From: Vombatus ursinus | Lineage: Eukaryota > Chordata > Mammalia > Diprotodontia > Vombatidae | Reading direction: 5' to 3' | Assembly (NCBI RefSeq): GCF_900497805.2 | Contig: NW_020954630.1 | Coordinates: 2,331,573 to 2,395,572, forward strand | Length of the DNA stretch: 64,000 nucleotides | Part shown: positions 1 through 10,522 of the stretch, piece by piece | How the letters are laid out: each line of letters begins with the position of its first letter | Numbering within the stretch: the stretch's first letter is position 1 | The notes under the pieces: generated by a model | What the model was told of the DNA's origin: nothing | Seen by the model: only the letters and a program-made list of their open reading frames with translations | The model's database searches: none | Program-made: the position numbers and the translations under genes

Positions 1-69
1 CTCTCTCCCCCCCTTCTGAAACTCCGACCACCATGGCTTCACTAATCCTTAAATATGTATTCCTTTTCC

Positions 70-262
70 CATAATAACTCATTTACAGTTTGCAAGCCTT
101 TTCCCTCACAACAACTTCATTAATTACGTAGTGTAAGTATGATTATTCTCCTTTTCCAGAAGCTCTGAAAGGCTGACTAGCCTATATTCACACAGCTCAT
201 AAGTATCTGTCTGAGGTAGGCTTCAAATGCTCGTTTCTGACTCCAGTTCTAGCATTCAATTC
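70..262 (-). repeat. MIR/MIR3-type CORE-SINE, antisense, diverged
   Basis: The plus strand reads in the order expected for a reversed MIR: a stretch about gcaagcc...ccctcacaacaac, then a degraded copy of the 'cattttacagatgaggaaactgaggc' block, then cacagctcataagtatctgtctgag and a head-like end. Divergence is high and the boundaries are approximate. Confidence 0.5.
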
Positions 263-264
263 CT

Positions 265-372
265 TATATTTACTTCCTGTGTGACCTTTGGCAAATCATT
301 TAATTTCCATGGATCAATTTCCTCATCTGCAAAATTAGAGGTCAGGCTATAATGCCTCTGAGGTTCCTAATC
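265..372 (+). repeat. CORE-SINE fragment, sense
   Basis: The order tgtgtgacctttggcaaatc, tttcctcatctgcaaaat, then gaggtcaggc...gaggttcctaatcta matches the core and 3' part of MIR-type SINEs carrying the 'gatgacctctgaggtccctt' tail. It abuts an antisense copy to the left. Confidence 0.4.
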
Positions 373-384
373 TAGGAGCCATAA

Positions 385-640
385 TAGTATATTGCCTCAT
401 GTGCCTTTTCTCCTCCATGCCTTTGCTCATGCTGTGCCCCTCACTTGGCATGCTGTCCCTTCTCTTCTCTCATCTTCCAGAAGTAGCCTGAAAAACATCT
501 CATCTGTGAAGGTTTCTTCAGCCACCTTAGCCCACAGAAAATGATATCTATATCTCTCATCAGCACTCTAGAGCACTGCTTACAATACCTGTCACCTACC
601 ATTTAGAGTTTCATTGCTAATTATAATTTTATTTATATAT
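385..640 (+). repeat. L2 LINE 3' region fragment
   Basis: The sequence resembles the region before the L2 3' end: tgcctttgctcatgctgtgcccc, then a 'cttccagaagtagcctgaaaa' stretch. The diagnostic 'ctccttgagggcagggactg' block is not seen, so the family call is moderate. Confidence 0.45.
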
Positions 641-734
641 GTTTTATTTCCCTGGCAAAATTATAAACTTCACTTCTTCTATAGCCATTTTCCCCATAGC
701 TCCAAGTCCATTGCCTTATACATGGAAGGCTTCC

Positions 735-1170
735 TAATATATATATATATACACATATATATATATCTTGATACAACTTTTGATAAATTCACGGATGAGA
801 GATTCATCATTAAGGGAAGCTTGTCAATAGTTTGGGTCACTACTAAACTTCTGAAGTCACCCTGCAAAGAGTACCATCTTTGTCTTCTCTCCCAAAAAAA
901 TTCCTTGGTGCCAAAGGTAAAGACATGAAGTTGGCCTGAATGGACCCAAGATCTGGCCCAATATAGCCAGTCGTGGGTTCTTATGTAAGCATCTCTAACT
1001 GCCTCCTTCTGAAATAGCTCCCCAAGAACAAAACTTCCTTTTGACGAATATTCACTAAGCACCGTGTGCCTAATCTTATGCTAATGCTGGGGGTGGTATA
1101 CATATTCACATACACATACAACACATGTACATATATAACACGTATGTATGTATACACATAAATGTATGTA
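735..1170. repeat. TA/CA/TG-rich simple repeats
   Basis: A (TA)n tract lies at about 735-768 and mixed (TACA/TATG)n at about 1098-1170. The sequence between them is AT-rich and shows no recognised element. Confidence 0.8.
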
Positions 1171-1295
1171 TTATAAGAAATAGCCCTTGCCTTAAGAAGT
1201 ATATAAATCTCTTGGGAGAGACAAGTTGTGTAGAATCAGAAAACCTACATTTTGACTCCTAGTTCTAATTCTCATTAGCTTTGTGATGGTCATTT

Positions 1296-1935
1296 CTCAG
1301 TCTCCTGTTCTCCACCTATCTGCTCCATGTGACACTACTGACCAGTTGCTCTTTTTCTCTCTGGGTTTTTGGGACTCTGGTCTTTCTTGGTTTTCCTCCT
1401 ACACCTCTGACCACTCCTCAGTGCCTTCTGCTGGCTCATTATCCATAGCATGCCCCCTGAATGTAGGTGTTTGCCAAGGTTCTGTCTTCAGCCCTCTTCT
1501 CTTTCTATACTTTTCTATTAGTAACCTCATCAGCTCTCATGATTTTAACTTTTATCTCTATGTAGATGACTCACAGATCTTTCTAACCTGCCCCAGTAAC
1601 ACCCTTGAGCTTTAGGCCCACAATTTTTGTTTGTTTTGTTCAGTCATTTCTCAGTTGTGTCCAACACTTCTGACCAGCATTGGGGTTTTCTTGGCAAAGA
1701 TACTGGAGTGGTTTGCCATTTCCTTCTCCAGATAATTTTACAGATGAGGAAACTGAGGCAAATAGTGTTAAGTGACTTGCCCAGGGTCACCCAGCTAGTA
1801 AGTGTCTGAGTTCAGATTTGAACTCAAGTCTTCCTGACTCCAGGCCTGGCGCTCTATATATTACTGCCACCTAGCTTCCCATTTAGGCCCACATTACCAA
1901 TTGCCTCTTGGACATTTCCTGGCACTGGGTGTGCC
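1296..1935 (+). repeat. L2 LINE ORF2 fragment (reverse transcriptase), split by a SINE
   Basis: The plus strand encodes a degraded L2/CR1-type reverse-transcriptase segment. It includes SWFSSYTSDHSS, then NVGVCQGSVFSPLL, then SSHDFNFYLYVDDSQIF; the last carries YVDD, equivalent to the catalytic YADD box. The element is interrupted at 1623-1881 by an antisense SINE and resumes with attaccaattgcctcttggac, the usual continuation of this L2 region. It is 5'-truncated and non-functional. Confidence 0.82.
1623..1881 (-). mobile_element. MAR1-like CORE-SINE, antisense, inserted in L2
   Basis: This is a full-length copy of the long marsupial tRNA-derived SINE. Reversed, it shows the head (gggaagctaggtggcag), the core (tgggcaagtcacttaac) and the RTE-like 3' part (ggagaaggaaatggcaaac, ccaagaaaaccccaa). 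It is flanked by a perfect 12-bp target-site duplication, tttaggcccaca, at 1611-1622 and 1882-1893, which proves insertion into the surrounding L2. Confidence 0.95.
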
Positions 1936-2023
1936 AAAGCTAAATTCTTTTTAGAATTTAGAACTTTTAGATTTTTAGAATTTAAAATTCTTTTTAGAAT
2001 TTAGCCAAAGTTAAATTCTTTTT
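1933..2023. repeat. Local imperfect tandem duplication, about 71-bp period
   Basis: gccaaagctaaattcttttt (1933-1952) recurs with one change at 2004-2023. The palindromic unit aaattctttttagaattta is present at 1942-1960 and 1985-2003. This looks like a local slippage or duplication product. Confidence 0.7.
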
Positions 2024-2333
2024 CTTTCCTGCAATAGTTTAGCTGATCTGCCTTTACTCCTACTTTTAACAAAGACATGACAAAAATGACTGGTTGTTTT
2101 GGTGTTATATAAACAGGGCCTTGCAGCATCTGCCTTTTGATCAGGCAAAGGAGGCAGATACCTCTATGGGTTGATCTTGTCAAATACCATCTTAATAATA
2201 AAATATTTGCCAAAATGGGGGGGGGGTGTCAGAGAATTATATAAGTACCTCCTTGAGCATTTAGCCAAATCGTGCTTAGTACTTTGTTCAGTGATTAGTT
2301 TATCCTCTCTTCCCACGTGAATTTGCAAGAGCA

Positions 2334-2533
2334 CAGGTGTCAAGAACTCTGCCCTTAGTCCACAACCCTCTAGAGTGCAGCCCGAATCAGATGAAAATGG
2401 GAAATGTTTAACAAAATCAATAAAGATAAAACATAGATAATGTTACCTTTTAAAATGAAGTCAACAGGCAGCTCTCAGGTATCCTTACGCATGGACTAGT
2501 GGCCCCAGCCTCTACTGGAGTTGGACACCAGTG
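2334..2533 (+). repeat. hAT-like non-autonomous DNA transposon (family also at 24190)
   Basis: The element begins caggtgtcaagaactc and ends ggagttggacaccagtg, giving imperfect terminal inverted repeats of the CAG..GGTGTC type. The interior, gggaaatgtttaacaaaat followed by catagataatgtta, is shared with the copy at 24190-24382. No clear 8-bp target duplication is visible, so hAT membership is inferred from the termini. Confidence 0.5.
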
Positions 2534-2566
2534 CAGGGGGGTGACTTTGTCATGTGGAAGTGGTGC

Positions 2567-2570
<4 letters not shown>

Positions 2571-2597
<27 letters not shown>

Positions 2598-2598
2598 A

Positions 2599-2634
<36 letters not shown>
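2571..2634. repeat. (GT)n microsatellite
   Basis: About 32 GT units with two GA interruptions. Confidence 0.97.
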
Positions 2635-2638
<4 letters not shown>

Positions 2639-2850
2639 ATGAGTGTTTTTAATTGCTTTCTCTTCCTCTCTGCCTCCTGACTTCCCTGGCTTTCTTCAAG
2701 TCTCAGCCGTGATCCCACAGGCTTCAAGAAGCCCCCTCTGATCCCTCTTAATGCTAGTGTTTTTCTTCCATCAATTATCTCCAATTAATCCTGAATTTAG
2801 CTTGTTTATACTTAGTTATCAGCACATTGTCTCCCCCATTAGACTAGGTG

Positions 2851-2974
2851 CAGGGGTGGGGAACCTTCGGCCTCGAAGCCACAAGTGGCTCTCTAGGCCG
2901 TCAGTTTCAAAGGGCTGAACTTGAGGGCCTAGAGGGCCACTTGTGGCCTCGAGGCCGAAGGTTCCCCACCCCTG
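2851..2974. mobile_element. Palindromic hAT-type MITE
   Basis: A 124-bp near-perfect palindrome: 49-bp arms at 2851-2899 and 2926-2974 match at 47 of 49 positions and enclose a 26-nt loop. The termini are CAGGGGTGGGGAACCT, a terminus type used by mammalian hAT elements. Flanks actagg(tg) before and actagg(aa) after look like a decayed 8-bp target duplication inside L2. Confidence 0.85.
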
Positions 2975-3060
2975 AACTAGGAACTCCTTGAAAGCAGGGA
3001 CTTTTTGCCTTTCTTAGCCTTTTTTTGGGTTTGTTTTTGTTTCTTCCTTGTGCTTAGCAT

Positions 3061-3314
3061 GGGGCAGCTCGGTAATGTAGGAGATAGGCTGCAGGGCCTG
3101 GAGGCTGGAAGACTCACTTTCTTGAGTGCAAATCTGGCCTCAGACACTCACCAGCAGTTTGACCCTGGGCGAGTCACTTGACCCTGTTTGCCTCAGTTTC
3201 CTCATCTGCAAAATGGGCTGGAGAAGGAAATGGCAAACCACTCTAGTATCCTTACCAAGAAAACCCCAAATGGGGTCAGGAAGAATTGGACACTACTGAA
3301 AATGACTCAACAAA
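3061..3314 (+). mobile_element. MAR1-like CORE-SINE, sense, inserted in L2
   Basis: A full-length copy runs from ggggcagctcggtaatg through the core to caggaagaattggacac and a short A/C-rich tail. It is flanked by a perfect 11-bp target-site duplication, gtgcttagcat, at 3050-3060 and 3315-3325. Confidence 0.96.
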
Positions 3315-3561
3315 GTGCTTAGCATTCCTGGCAGTTAGTAAGTGCTTAATAAATCCTGACAGACTGTCTTTGGTATTAGGCGGGGTACTTAATGGCTTTC
3401 TCTGATTGTTTCCATCGAAGTTTCAGGTTCTAAGCTGCTCTTGCCTAGATGGAACTCATGATGTGGGAAAAAAATGACTTAGGGATAAAGGCAGGATACC
3501 CGCTTTATGATAAGGGGTGTGGTTAGTGAGATGTTCAGGGCCTTCAATCCAAACCATCTGA

Positions 3562-3745
3562 AAAAGGATCATAAATTGGGAATCTGAAAGGACCTTTGAG
3601 GTCTAGCCACTCATTTTATGGATGAGGAAACTGAAGACAAGAGAAGTTGAGTGACTTGCCCAAGGCCATACAAATGGTAACTGGCAGAGCCAAGATTCAT
3701 GCCCAGGTACAGGGCTCTCTTCACTCTACCAACCACACTGATCCG
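3562..3745 (-). repeat. MIR-type CORE-SINE with CR1-like tail, antisense
   Basis: The plus strand reads aatctgaaaggacctttgag, then tggatgaggaaactgaag, then gtgacttgcccaaggcc, then a degraded head. This is the reverse of a CORE-SINE whose 3' end is the 'gacctctgaggtcccttccag' type. Confidence 0.72.
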
Positions 3746-3749
3746 GGTC

Positions 3750-4228
3750 CAACCTTCAAGGCCCCAGGAAAACTGGGGCAGTGCCACAGCACCGATGATT
3801 TCACTCATGTGAATGGTGCCTCTGACACCGTCTTTGCTGAGAGCTAGGGAGGCAATGTCTAGCTGTTATGAACTGTAATAAGAAAGGGATCAAGTCTTGC
3901 CAGAAATAGAAATCTAAACACTGTTGTCCCGTACACTTTTATTTTGCACAGAGCAGGTCTACAGGAATATCTGGGGGACCTCATACTGGTCACTGTTGAT
4001 CCCTGGGCCCTACTTTGCAAACCACTGCATTAAAGTAGGGGCTGTCGCTATAATACTAATTAAATGTTTATTGACTTTATTGACTCTGACTCATATTCTT
4101 AAAAGAATGAAGGCTTTATGAATGCAAAAATTCTGAAACTCCCTTACAGTGTTTGTACATAGTAAAATCTTAAATGGTTGCTGAATGAATGTTTTCTAAA
4201 GCTGTCCCACACTACTTTACCATAGAAG
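3750..4228. other. Unassigned stretch
   Basis: No recognised element or gene. The part around 4140-4195 (tagtaaaatcttaaatgg, tgaatgaatg) may be a very old L2 tail. Confidence 0.4.
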
Positions 4229-4235
4229 TATTCCA

Positions 4236-4490
4236 GGGGCAGCTAGGTGGTGTAGTGGATAGAGCACCAGACCTAGAGTCATGAAGACTCATCTTCCTGG
4301 GTTCAAATCAAGCCTCAGACACTTCCTAGCTGTTTGACCCTAGGCAATTCACTTCACCTTGTTTGCCTCCATTTCTTCATCTGTAAAAATGATCTGGAGA
4401 AGGAAATGGCATTCTAATATCTTTGCCAAGAAAACCCGAAATGCTGTAATGAAGAGTCAGACACAACTGAAAAATGACTAAATAACAAAA
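4236..4490 (+). mobile_element. MAR1-like CORE-SINE, sense
   Basis: A full-length copy starts ggggcagctaggtggtgtag and ends with aactgaaaaatgactaaata. The flanks share attccagg at 4230-4237 and 4491-4498, a short target duplication that overlaps the first bases of the element. Confidence 0.95.
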
Positions 4491-4529
4491 ATTCCAGGCA
4501 CCAAGTTTTAGGACAGGTTAGTAGAAAAA

Positions 4530-4697
4530 GCATGCTGTATAACCATTATCAATCTCTGAGCCTTCCTGAGCTTTTTTTTTTTTTTCAATCTGGAAAATGG
4601 AAATAATAAAAATACTTGCACAGCCTAACTTACAGAGTTATTGTGAGGAAAATGCTTTGTAAACCATAAAGTGACATATAAATGTGATATTATGATT
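4530..4697 (+). repeat. MIR3-type SINE, sense, diverged
   Basis: The copy runs from a degraded core (tctctgagccttcc, caatctggaaaatgg) to the MIR3-type 3' end gctttgtaaaccataaag, tatgatt. It contains a poly(T) expansion at 4572-4584. Confidence 0.58.
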
Positions 4698-4794
4698 CAC
4701 AACCACCTTCTTCATTCCTCTCAACATGACAACACTTGAGTCAAAACCTTGTCACCCTTCACCACAATGCACAACTGTCTTAGGAGACCTGCCT

Positions 4795-5395
4795 TTAAGG
4801 AGTGTGACTCAAAAATAAAAACAAGCTGGAGAAAACAAAAATAAATTTAAGAGACTGGGGAAAATATTTTCAGCAATTATGACATAAAAATTTATCTTTG
4901 AAAATTTAACAGGAACTTATATAAATATTTAAGAGTAACACCCATACCAGTTGGATAAATGGTCAAAGGGTATGAATTTGCAGGAAAGGATTTAGATATA
5001 ACAAACACTTTAAAAGAGTTTGAAATTTACTAATAATTCAAGAAATGCAAATTAAAGTGACTTTGTACCACTTTACACTCATTGAATTGGCACCAAAAAG
5101 AAAATCAGAAGCAACAAAACTCAATGCTTACAGAGTTGTGGGGGAAAGAGAAACAGGTGAACTCATATATTACTGGTGGAATTACAAACTAGAGGAGTCT
5201 TTTTAGGAAGAAATTTGGCACTACACATTTAGAGTTACAAAAAAAAAATTCATGACCTTTGACCCATTATTAGAAATATACCTTAAGAGGATTATAAAAA
5301 ATAAAATAATGAACGGCTATCAATGAACTTCAAAGATGTTTATAGCAGCATAATATTTGTAACTGCAAAGAAATAGAAATAAATTGATTGTCCAG
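4795..5395 (+). repeat. Old L1 LINE, ORF2 C-terminal region
   Basis: The plus strand follows the mammalian L1 ORF2 3' order: aatggtcaaagggtatgaat, then caagaaatgcaaattaaag, then a gtaccactttacactcattg 'YHLTP' region, then ttactggtggaattacaaac, then gtttatagcagcataatat. It is diverged and its frames are broken, with no long open frame. Confidence 0.7.
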
Positions 5396-5504
5396 TAGCT
5401 GGGGAAGGGCTGGGAATCCCTTGTGCCTGGAATGGACCTTTAACTCCCAGAGTCCCTGGCTTAATGCCACGTTCTGCAGAAGGCCTTGCATCTGTTCTGT
5501 ATTT

Positions 5505-5620
5505 ATCATGTATTTGACAATTTTTCATATTTCATTCTCTCTATTAAAATGTAGGCTCCTTGAGGGCAGGGACTGTTTTTTTTTTTCTTTTGTATCCTCA
5601 GTATTTAGCAACAGTGATGC
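5505..5620 (+). repeat. L2 LINE tail
   Basis: Contains ttaaaatgtaggctccttg followed by agggcagggactg and tgtatcctcagtatttagca, the L2 3' end. A T-tract at 5576-5586 and an A-tract at 5623-5635 are expansions. Confidence 0.62.
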
Positions 5621-5639
5621 CAAAAAAAAAAAAAAGACA

Positions 5640-7090
5640 GCCATGGGAACATTTTTTTTAATGTACACAAGAGACAAGAAGGAAGTTTAGAAAGAAGTAG
5701 ACACACAAGGCAATTTTGAAGAAAGGCATAGAATTTATTATATACTTTTTTAAAAAATCAAGCAATATGAAAGGGAGGTTTATGGGTTCATATAAAATCC
5801 TCTTCTTTATGTTCTGCTGAATGTAATGTCATGTTCTTTCAGGGGGTGTTTAACTTCAAAAAGATTAAATATTAAACAAAAATATTAAAGATTAAAATTA
5901 AATAAAATTTAACAAATATTAAATTAAAGATTAAAGATTAAGATTAAAAAGATCAAAAGTTTAAAAGTTTATGTAGATGAAAAAATAGGCATAATGGCTG
6001 ATAGGTAATTTGTGTCTCTTCTGTCACCTTTTATCGGTAATAATGAAGCCCAAGTTTAAGAAAAAGAAAATCTATACACAAATAAAGAGATACATAGTCA
6101 AACAAGAAAACGTAAAGACCAAAAGAATAATTAATAAGATGTTATGTGTACTGAGTTAATGTTTTAATTAATTTTAAAAATTAATTTAAAAATTAAAACA
6201 TTTGTGTTATTCAAATTTAAGTACCTAATCAATTATTTAATGTGAACTAAATTTTAATGACAAAAAAACCAAGTTCAGAGAGTCAGAGAGTCGTGTTGCT
6301 AGTGGATGGGAATTTTTACTCCTGCGGTATTTGTGACCAAGATGTCCAGGCTGCTTCCAGTACACTCTACTTGGTAAGTGGAATCGAGAAGTTTGAGAGC
6401 AAAGCACAAAAACGCACAAGAGGTGTCAGAAAAAAATGAGGAAGACACAATCAAATGAGGATATTCATTAATCATGTACCAAGAGAAAAAGGAGTATGTC
6501 TCCAGTGCCTCAGGGAACGGCCAACTTGTGAGCAGACACATCCCACCTCTGTCTCCTTGATGACCTGCTTTTCCTCTTTGCTGAAAAAAGTTTCACAATG
6601 TACCAAGTTTTTTCGGAGTAAGTGGGACCCAAGGCTCACCTCTGACCTTGAAGGTTCTGGTATTTTAGAAAAACTCTAGAACCAAAGACCTATGTTTTAG
6701 GTAAACAGAGCAAATTACCATCTACTACAAAGAGTGTTTTCCTTTGCTTTGAGTCAGGCAGTCTGCTATATAAACAGGTTGGGATTAAAATGGCAATTAT
6801 ATTCCCAGTTGTCTATTATGAGAATTATGTTACCCCCAAGTTGCTCATATATCCCAGATCATGGATATCTTTTATCAAGTAGAGGGGTGAGATGTGTAAA
6901 GTCTTATCTCTTTATGTAAGAGTACAGGCACTCTGTCTCCATGATAAATTGTGTGTTTACAGATCTGAATATCATAATAAACTCCCTATTTAGTAGAAAT
7001 ATCTCTCTCAAGCATAACTTCCCAGAGAGGCTTCATTGTGGGAAATAAAATAGCATATAAGTAGTTCATGGGAACATAGTGTACGAAGAT
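5640..7090. other. Unassigned AT-rich stretch
   Basis: No gene recognised. It contains low-complexity attaaa-rich sequence at about 5864-5975 and a perfect 12-bp inverted repeat (aatgttttaatt at 6158-6169, aattaaaacatt at 6191-6202). The open frames around 6237-6680 overlap on both strands, contain no family motif, and are treated as chance. Confidence 0.6.
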
Positions 7091-7094
7091 GGTG

Positions 7095-7685
7095 TGAATT
7101 GCCTATTAGACACCTCAAACTGGATGTTCCACAGACATCTCACACTCAACATGTCCCAAAAAAGAGCTCATTATCTTCCTTCAGACACCCACTGCTCATC
7201 CCAAATACTCTATTCTTGTCAAGGGCATTGCCATCTTTCCAATCACCCAAGCTATGGATGTTGGTGTCATCCTTAACTCCTCATTCTCATGCACCCCACA
7301 TATCCAATCAGTTGCCAATCTCCTCACTGCAGCTCCTATCTCTATGACATCTCTTGTATAAATTCTCTTCTTTCTATCCATACTACCCTCATTGAGGCTC
7401 TCATCACCTCATCCTTGTACTACTGCAATAGATGGCTGGTTGGCTGTCCTGCCTCCAGTCTCTCCTCATTCCAATCCGTCCCTCACACAGCTGCTAAAGT
7501 TGCTGTCCTAAGTAGAGGTCTGATCATGTCACTCTTCATACTTAATAAGCTTTAGCGGCTCCCTGTTCTAGGATCAACTATAAAATGTGTTTGGCATTTA
7601 AAGGTCTTCCCAACCTGGCCCCTCCTTACCTTCTCAGCCTTATACATTCATTACTCCCCTCATTCTACTATATCTTGGTTTCCAT
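7095..7685 (+). repeat. L2 LINE ORF2 C-terminal part
   Basis: This segment follows the catalytic core of L2 reverse transcriptase: tggatgttccacagacatct, caacatgtcccaaaa, catatccaatcagttgcc, ctactgcaata, cacacagctgctaaag, gtctgatcatgtcac. Frames are broken. It ends near 7685 without an L2 tail. Confidence 0.86.
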
Positions 7686-7735
7686 GATGACTCTCTAAGG
7701 AGCTGACTGATTTTACATTCCTTGTAATAATTTAT

Positions 7736-7797
7736 ACAAACACATACATACACATATATATATACATGCATATACACATACATACATACACATACCA
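7736..7797. repeat. (TACA)n/(TA)n microsatellite
   Basis: Imperfect TACA and TA units. Confidence 0.85.
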
Positions 7798-8006
7798 CTT
7801 TTAAGGTTTACAAAACACTTTCCTTACAACAATCCTGTTTGGTTTGGATTAAGTATGATTTTTTTTTCAAGTTTAAATATTATACCAATTGTACAGGTGA
7901 GGAAACAGGCAACAGGCAAAGTGACTTGTCCATGGTTACAAGCTAGCATGTACAGGAGACGGGATTCTTAATTTCAAGACCAGTGGTCTTCCTATGACAC
8001 CATTAC
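7798..8006 (-). repeat. MIR/MIR3-type SINE, antisense
   Basis: Reads ttaaggtttacaaaacac, ccttacaacaatcctg, caggtgaggaaac, gtgacttgtcc: the reverse of a MIR3-type element. A T-tract lies at 7860-7867. Confidence 0.6.
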
Positions 8007-8024
8007 GATGACACAAAGTGCCTT

Positions 8025-8185
8025 ATATTATAAATATTTATGTGCCATTCTAATCTCCCTTACCAGGTGGTTTAGGCTCCCAGAAGGCAGGGCCCACATT
8101 CTGTACAATTGTATCTCATTTGGCACCTAACACAATGCCATGTGGTAAATGCTCAATAAATGTTGGTTGGATGTTGAATAAAGTG
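8025..8185 (+). repeat. L2 LINE tail
   Basis: Contains ggctcccagaaggcagggcc, then cacctaacacaatgcc, then aaatgctcaataaatgttgg, the L2 3' end. Confidence 0.68.
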
Positions 8186-8930
8186 ATCAAGATTTTCTTT
8201 AAGTTGTACTTGTGATTCATTCTACCATCTTGAAAGAAAACAGAAGCCACTTACTTGATTATATATGCTAACTGGTCATAACCAATGAGATATTAATGGA
8301 GTTCAATGTAATTTTATACATTAGTAGAAGTTACAAAGATAGGAACGCTGTAAATAAGGGCTGTAGTTCACAGAACCAATATAGCTGTGTGTGTAATGCA
8401 TGCATAAATACAGAAATAATTGTTTTCGAGGTCCACTGGCTGGAAAATGTGAACTTGGAAAATGGAATCTGGTTATTGCAGCTTCTTCTAAGGAAAACAT
8501 TCTAAAGAATGCTGGATCAGCATTCTATCTTTCTAGACTTACTTCTACTAAGGATATACCAAGACACTCTAAGTATACCAAGCCCAGGGGAAGTCACTGA
8601 ACCAAAGATGGGGTCAATGACAGAAATTAACAAGTTTATTTGGTAGGGTAGCCCAGCTGAATGCAACCATTCAATCACTTTATTTGGAGACTTTCCTTTT
8701 TTCTGGGACATTACATCCATGAGCACTGGGTAATATGCCTTTCTCCCCAAGGAAAGACAGCAAAATATCATGATTGTCTGTTTAATTAAACCACTAACTC
8801 CATTCTCTATCTAGCGACAATTAATGGTTTTTTGTACCGGGGGTAAGAAGGAGGAGATGCAATATGGAAGAGATTTTTAAGAACTATGAAATGGAACCTA
8901 TTAAGTGAATTTTTATGTTCTTATCCACCA
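8186..8930. other. Unassigned stretch
   Basis: No recognised repeat or gene; AT-rich. Open frames of 66-84 codons here lack any recognisable domain. Confidence 0.5.
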
Positions 8931-9178
8931 AGGGCACCTAGGTGGTACAGTGGATAGAGTGCCAGGCCTGGAGTCAGAACAAATATGCAGTTCAAATATG
9001 CACTTAGATACTTGCTAGCTGTGTGACCCCGGACAAGTCACTTAATCCTGTTTGCCTCAATTTCTCATCTCTAAAATGGGCTGGAGAAGGAAATGGCAAA
9101 CCACTCCAGTATCTATGCCAAGAAAACCCCAAATGGGGTCAACAAAGAATTGGATACAACTGAACAACAACAATAACA
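8931..9178 (+). mobile_element. MAR1-like CORE-SINE, sense
   Basis: Runs from cagggcacctaggtggtaca through tggcaaaccactccag to actgaacaacaacaataa. It has one local rearrangement near the B-box region (acaaatatgcagttc). Target duplications are not clear. Confidence 0.92.
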
Positions 9179-9409
9179 ATCCATAACACAGTCCCATACA
9201 ATTGATTTGCTTAAGTTTATCATTTGAGTGACTGAATTTTGGGGGGCTGAAGATTTACAGTTAAAACTGAATGATAAACTGCTTTTATAAAACACTTTTT
9301 GGGGCATTATTTGGGTATTATTGGGGCATACCCCTACCCATTCATCCTTATTTGAAACTACTCTCCAATGAAAACATTTATATTTCTATGAGCCGGTATC
9401 CTTACTGAC

Positions 9410-9562
9410 TTACAAACACACCATACCATTCCACTTCTGTGCCTCCCATTACGTGTGTTTTGTTTTCACTCTGAAGTAATGTCCTATTCTCCCCTCTGTC
9501 CATCTAAATCCTGTCTAATTCAAGCCTCATCTCCTCCATGAAGCCTTCCCTAACAAAGTAGA
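9410..9562 (+). repeat. L2 LINE fragment
   Basis: Contains tccatctaaatcctg, then ctcctccatgaagccttccc, typical of the L2 3' part, immediately before a CORE-SINE. Confidence 0.5.
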
Positions 9563-9727
9563 GTAAGAGCATCTGGGTTTGAATCCCACCTGTGACACTT
9601 AGTAACCTGTGTGACCATGGGCATCTCTTTTAGCCTCTTAAGCCTTAATTTCCACATCTGTAAAATGAGGGGGTTGCAAGAGATGACCTTTAATGACCTT
9701 CAAGCTCTAGTTCTATGAGCCTATGAC
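9563..9727 (+). repeat. MIR-type CORE-SINE with CR1-like tail, sense
   Basis: The order is ggtttgaatcccacc (B box), tgtgtgaccatgggc, catctgtaaaatgagggg, gagatgacctttaatgacc, ttcaagctctagttctatg. Confidence 0.72.
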
Positions 9728-9999
9728 AGCCCTCACCAGTCCCTTCCTCTTGATAGCCAGTTACCATCTGGACTACACAATTTAGCATGCAACACTGCCT
9801 TCTACTGTTTGCTGTTAACATGTCAACAACTGTAAGCTTTATAGTCTTGGGACTTTTGTACGGCTCTTTAGTAAGTACAAATCCCTCTACCAAAGAGTTA
9901 AACACCCAGTAAACACTCAAAATATCTTCCCTGGTGATTGGATTTGCTGATTCCTTTATCTATCCTTATAACCTTCCTTATAAAAAGGTAGGAGCCAGA

Positions 10000-10150
10000 T
10001 AGCAGAAAAACAACAAGCAAGTCTTGCTAGGTATGTGACCCAGGGCAAGTCACTTCAACTTTTTTCAGCTTCAGTTTCCTCATCTGTAAAACGAAGGGGT
10101 TGGCCTCTATGGCCTCTAAGAGCTTCCTTCCAATGCTATGACCTGCAATC
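10000..10150 (+). repeat. MIR-type CORE-SINE with CR1-like tail, sense, 5'-truncated
   Basis: Contains tgtgacccagggcaagtcac, tcctcatctgtaaaacg, ggggttggcctctatgg, cttccttccaatgctatg. Confidence 0.68.
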
Positions 10151-10304
10151 AGTGGCGTGTGAAGCCCAAGGGTGGGGGACCCTCTAAAGTCTGTCTTCAG
10201 TACTAGCAGCTTCCCTTCTTTTCACCCCTTTCTTTCACCCCTCCCTATACCTTCTCAGTGTCCTGAACGTTCTCACTTTCCCCCTTTCAAAACTTCTCTC
10301 AGGA

Positions 10305-10522
10305 CCTCAGAACACTGAATTTGGAGTCAGTAGACAAGAAGAAATCTTTTAATTAATTAATTAAAACTTAACTTAATCCTAACTCTGCTACCTATGTCTA
10401 CCACCTGTGGGCAAGTCACTATATCTCCTTGGCCTCAATTTCTTCATCTGTAAAATGAGGAGGTTGAGCCAGATGATCTCTGAAAGCTTTTCTGGCTAGG
10501 AATCCTATAATCCTATGATCTT
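10305..10522 (+). repeat. MIR-type CORE-SINE with CR1-like tail, sense
   Basis: Contains aatttggagtcagtagac, then gggcaagtcactatatctcc, catctgtaaaatgaggagg, gatgatctctgaaagc, aatcctatgatc. An (AATT)n patch at about 10351-10366 interrupts the head. Confidence 0.65.

Larger units (their letters stand above)
2645..3365 (+). repeat. L2 LINE 3' end, interrupted twice
   Basis: The L2 3' sequence reads ttctcttcctctctgcctc..., ctcccccattagactagg, then (after an insertion) aactccttgaaagcagggac, then ttgtgcttagcat, then (after a second insertion) tcctggcagttagtaagtgc and ttaataaatcctgac. The insertions are a hAT palindrome at 2851-2974 and a SINE at 3061-3314. Removing both leaves a contiguous L2 tail. 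Confidence 0.8.

Noticed and set aside
1283-1615. 110-codon plus-strand frame as a gene
   Set aside because: It is an L2 reverse-transcriptase fragment (YVDD box) interrupted by a SINE.
6700-7050. Possible solo LTR (TATA-like ctatataaac followed by aataaa)
   Set aside because: No TG...CA ends or flanking duplication could be found, so the signals are treated as coincidental.
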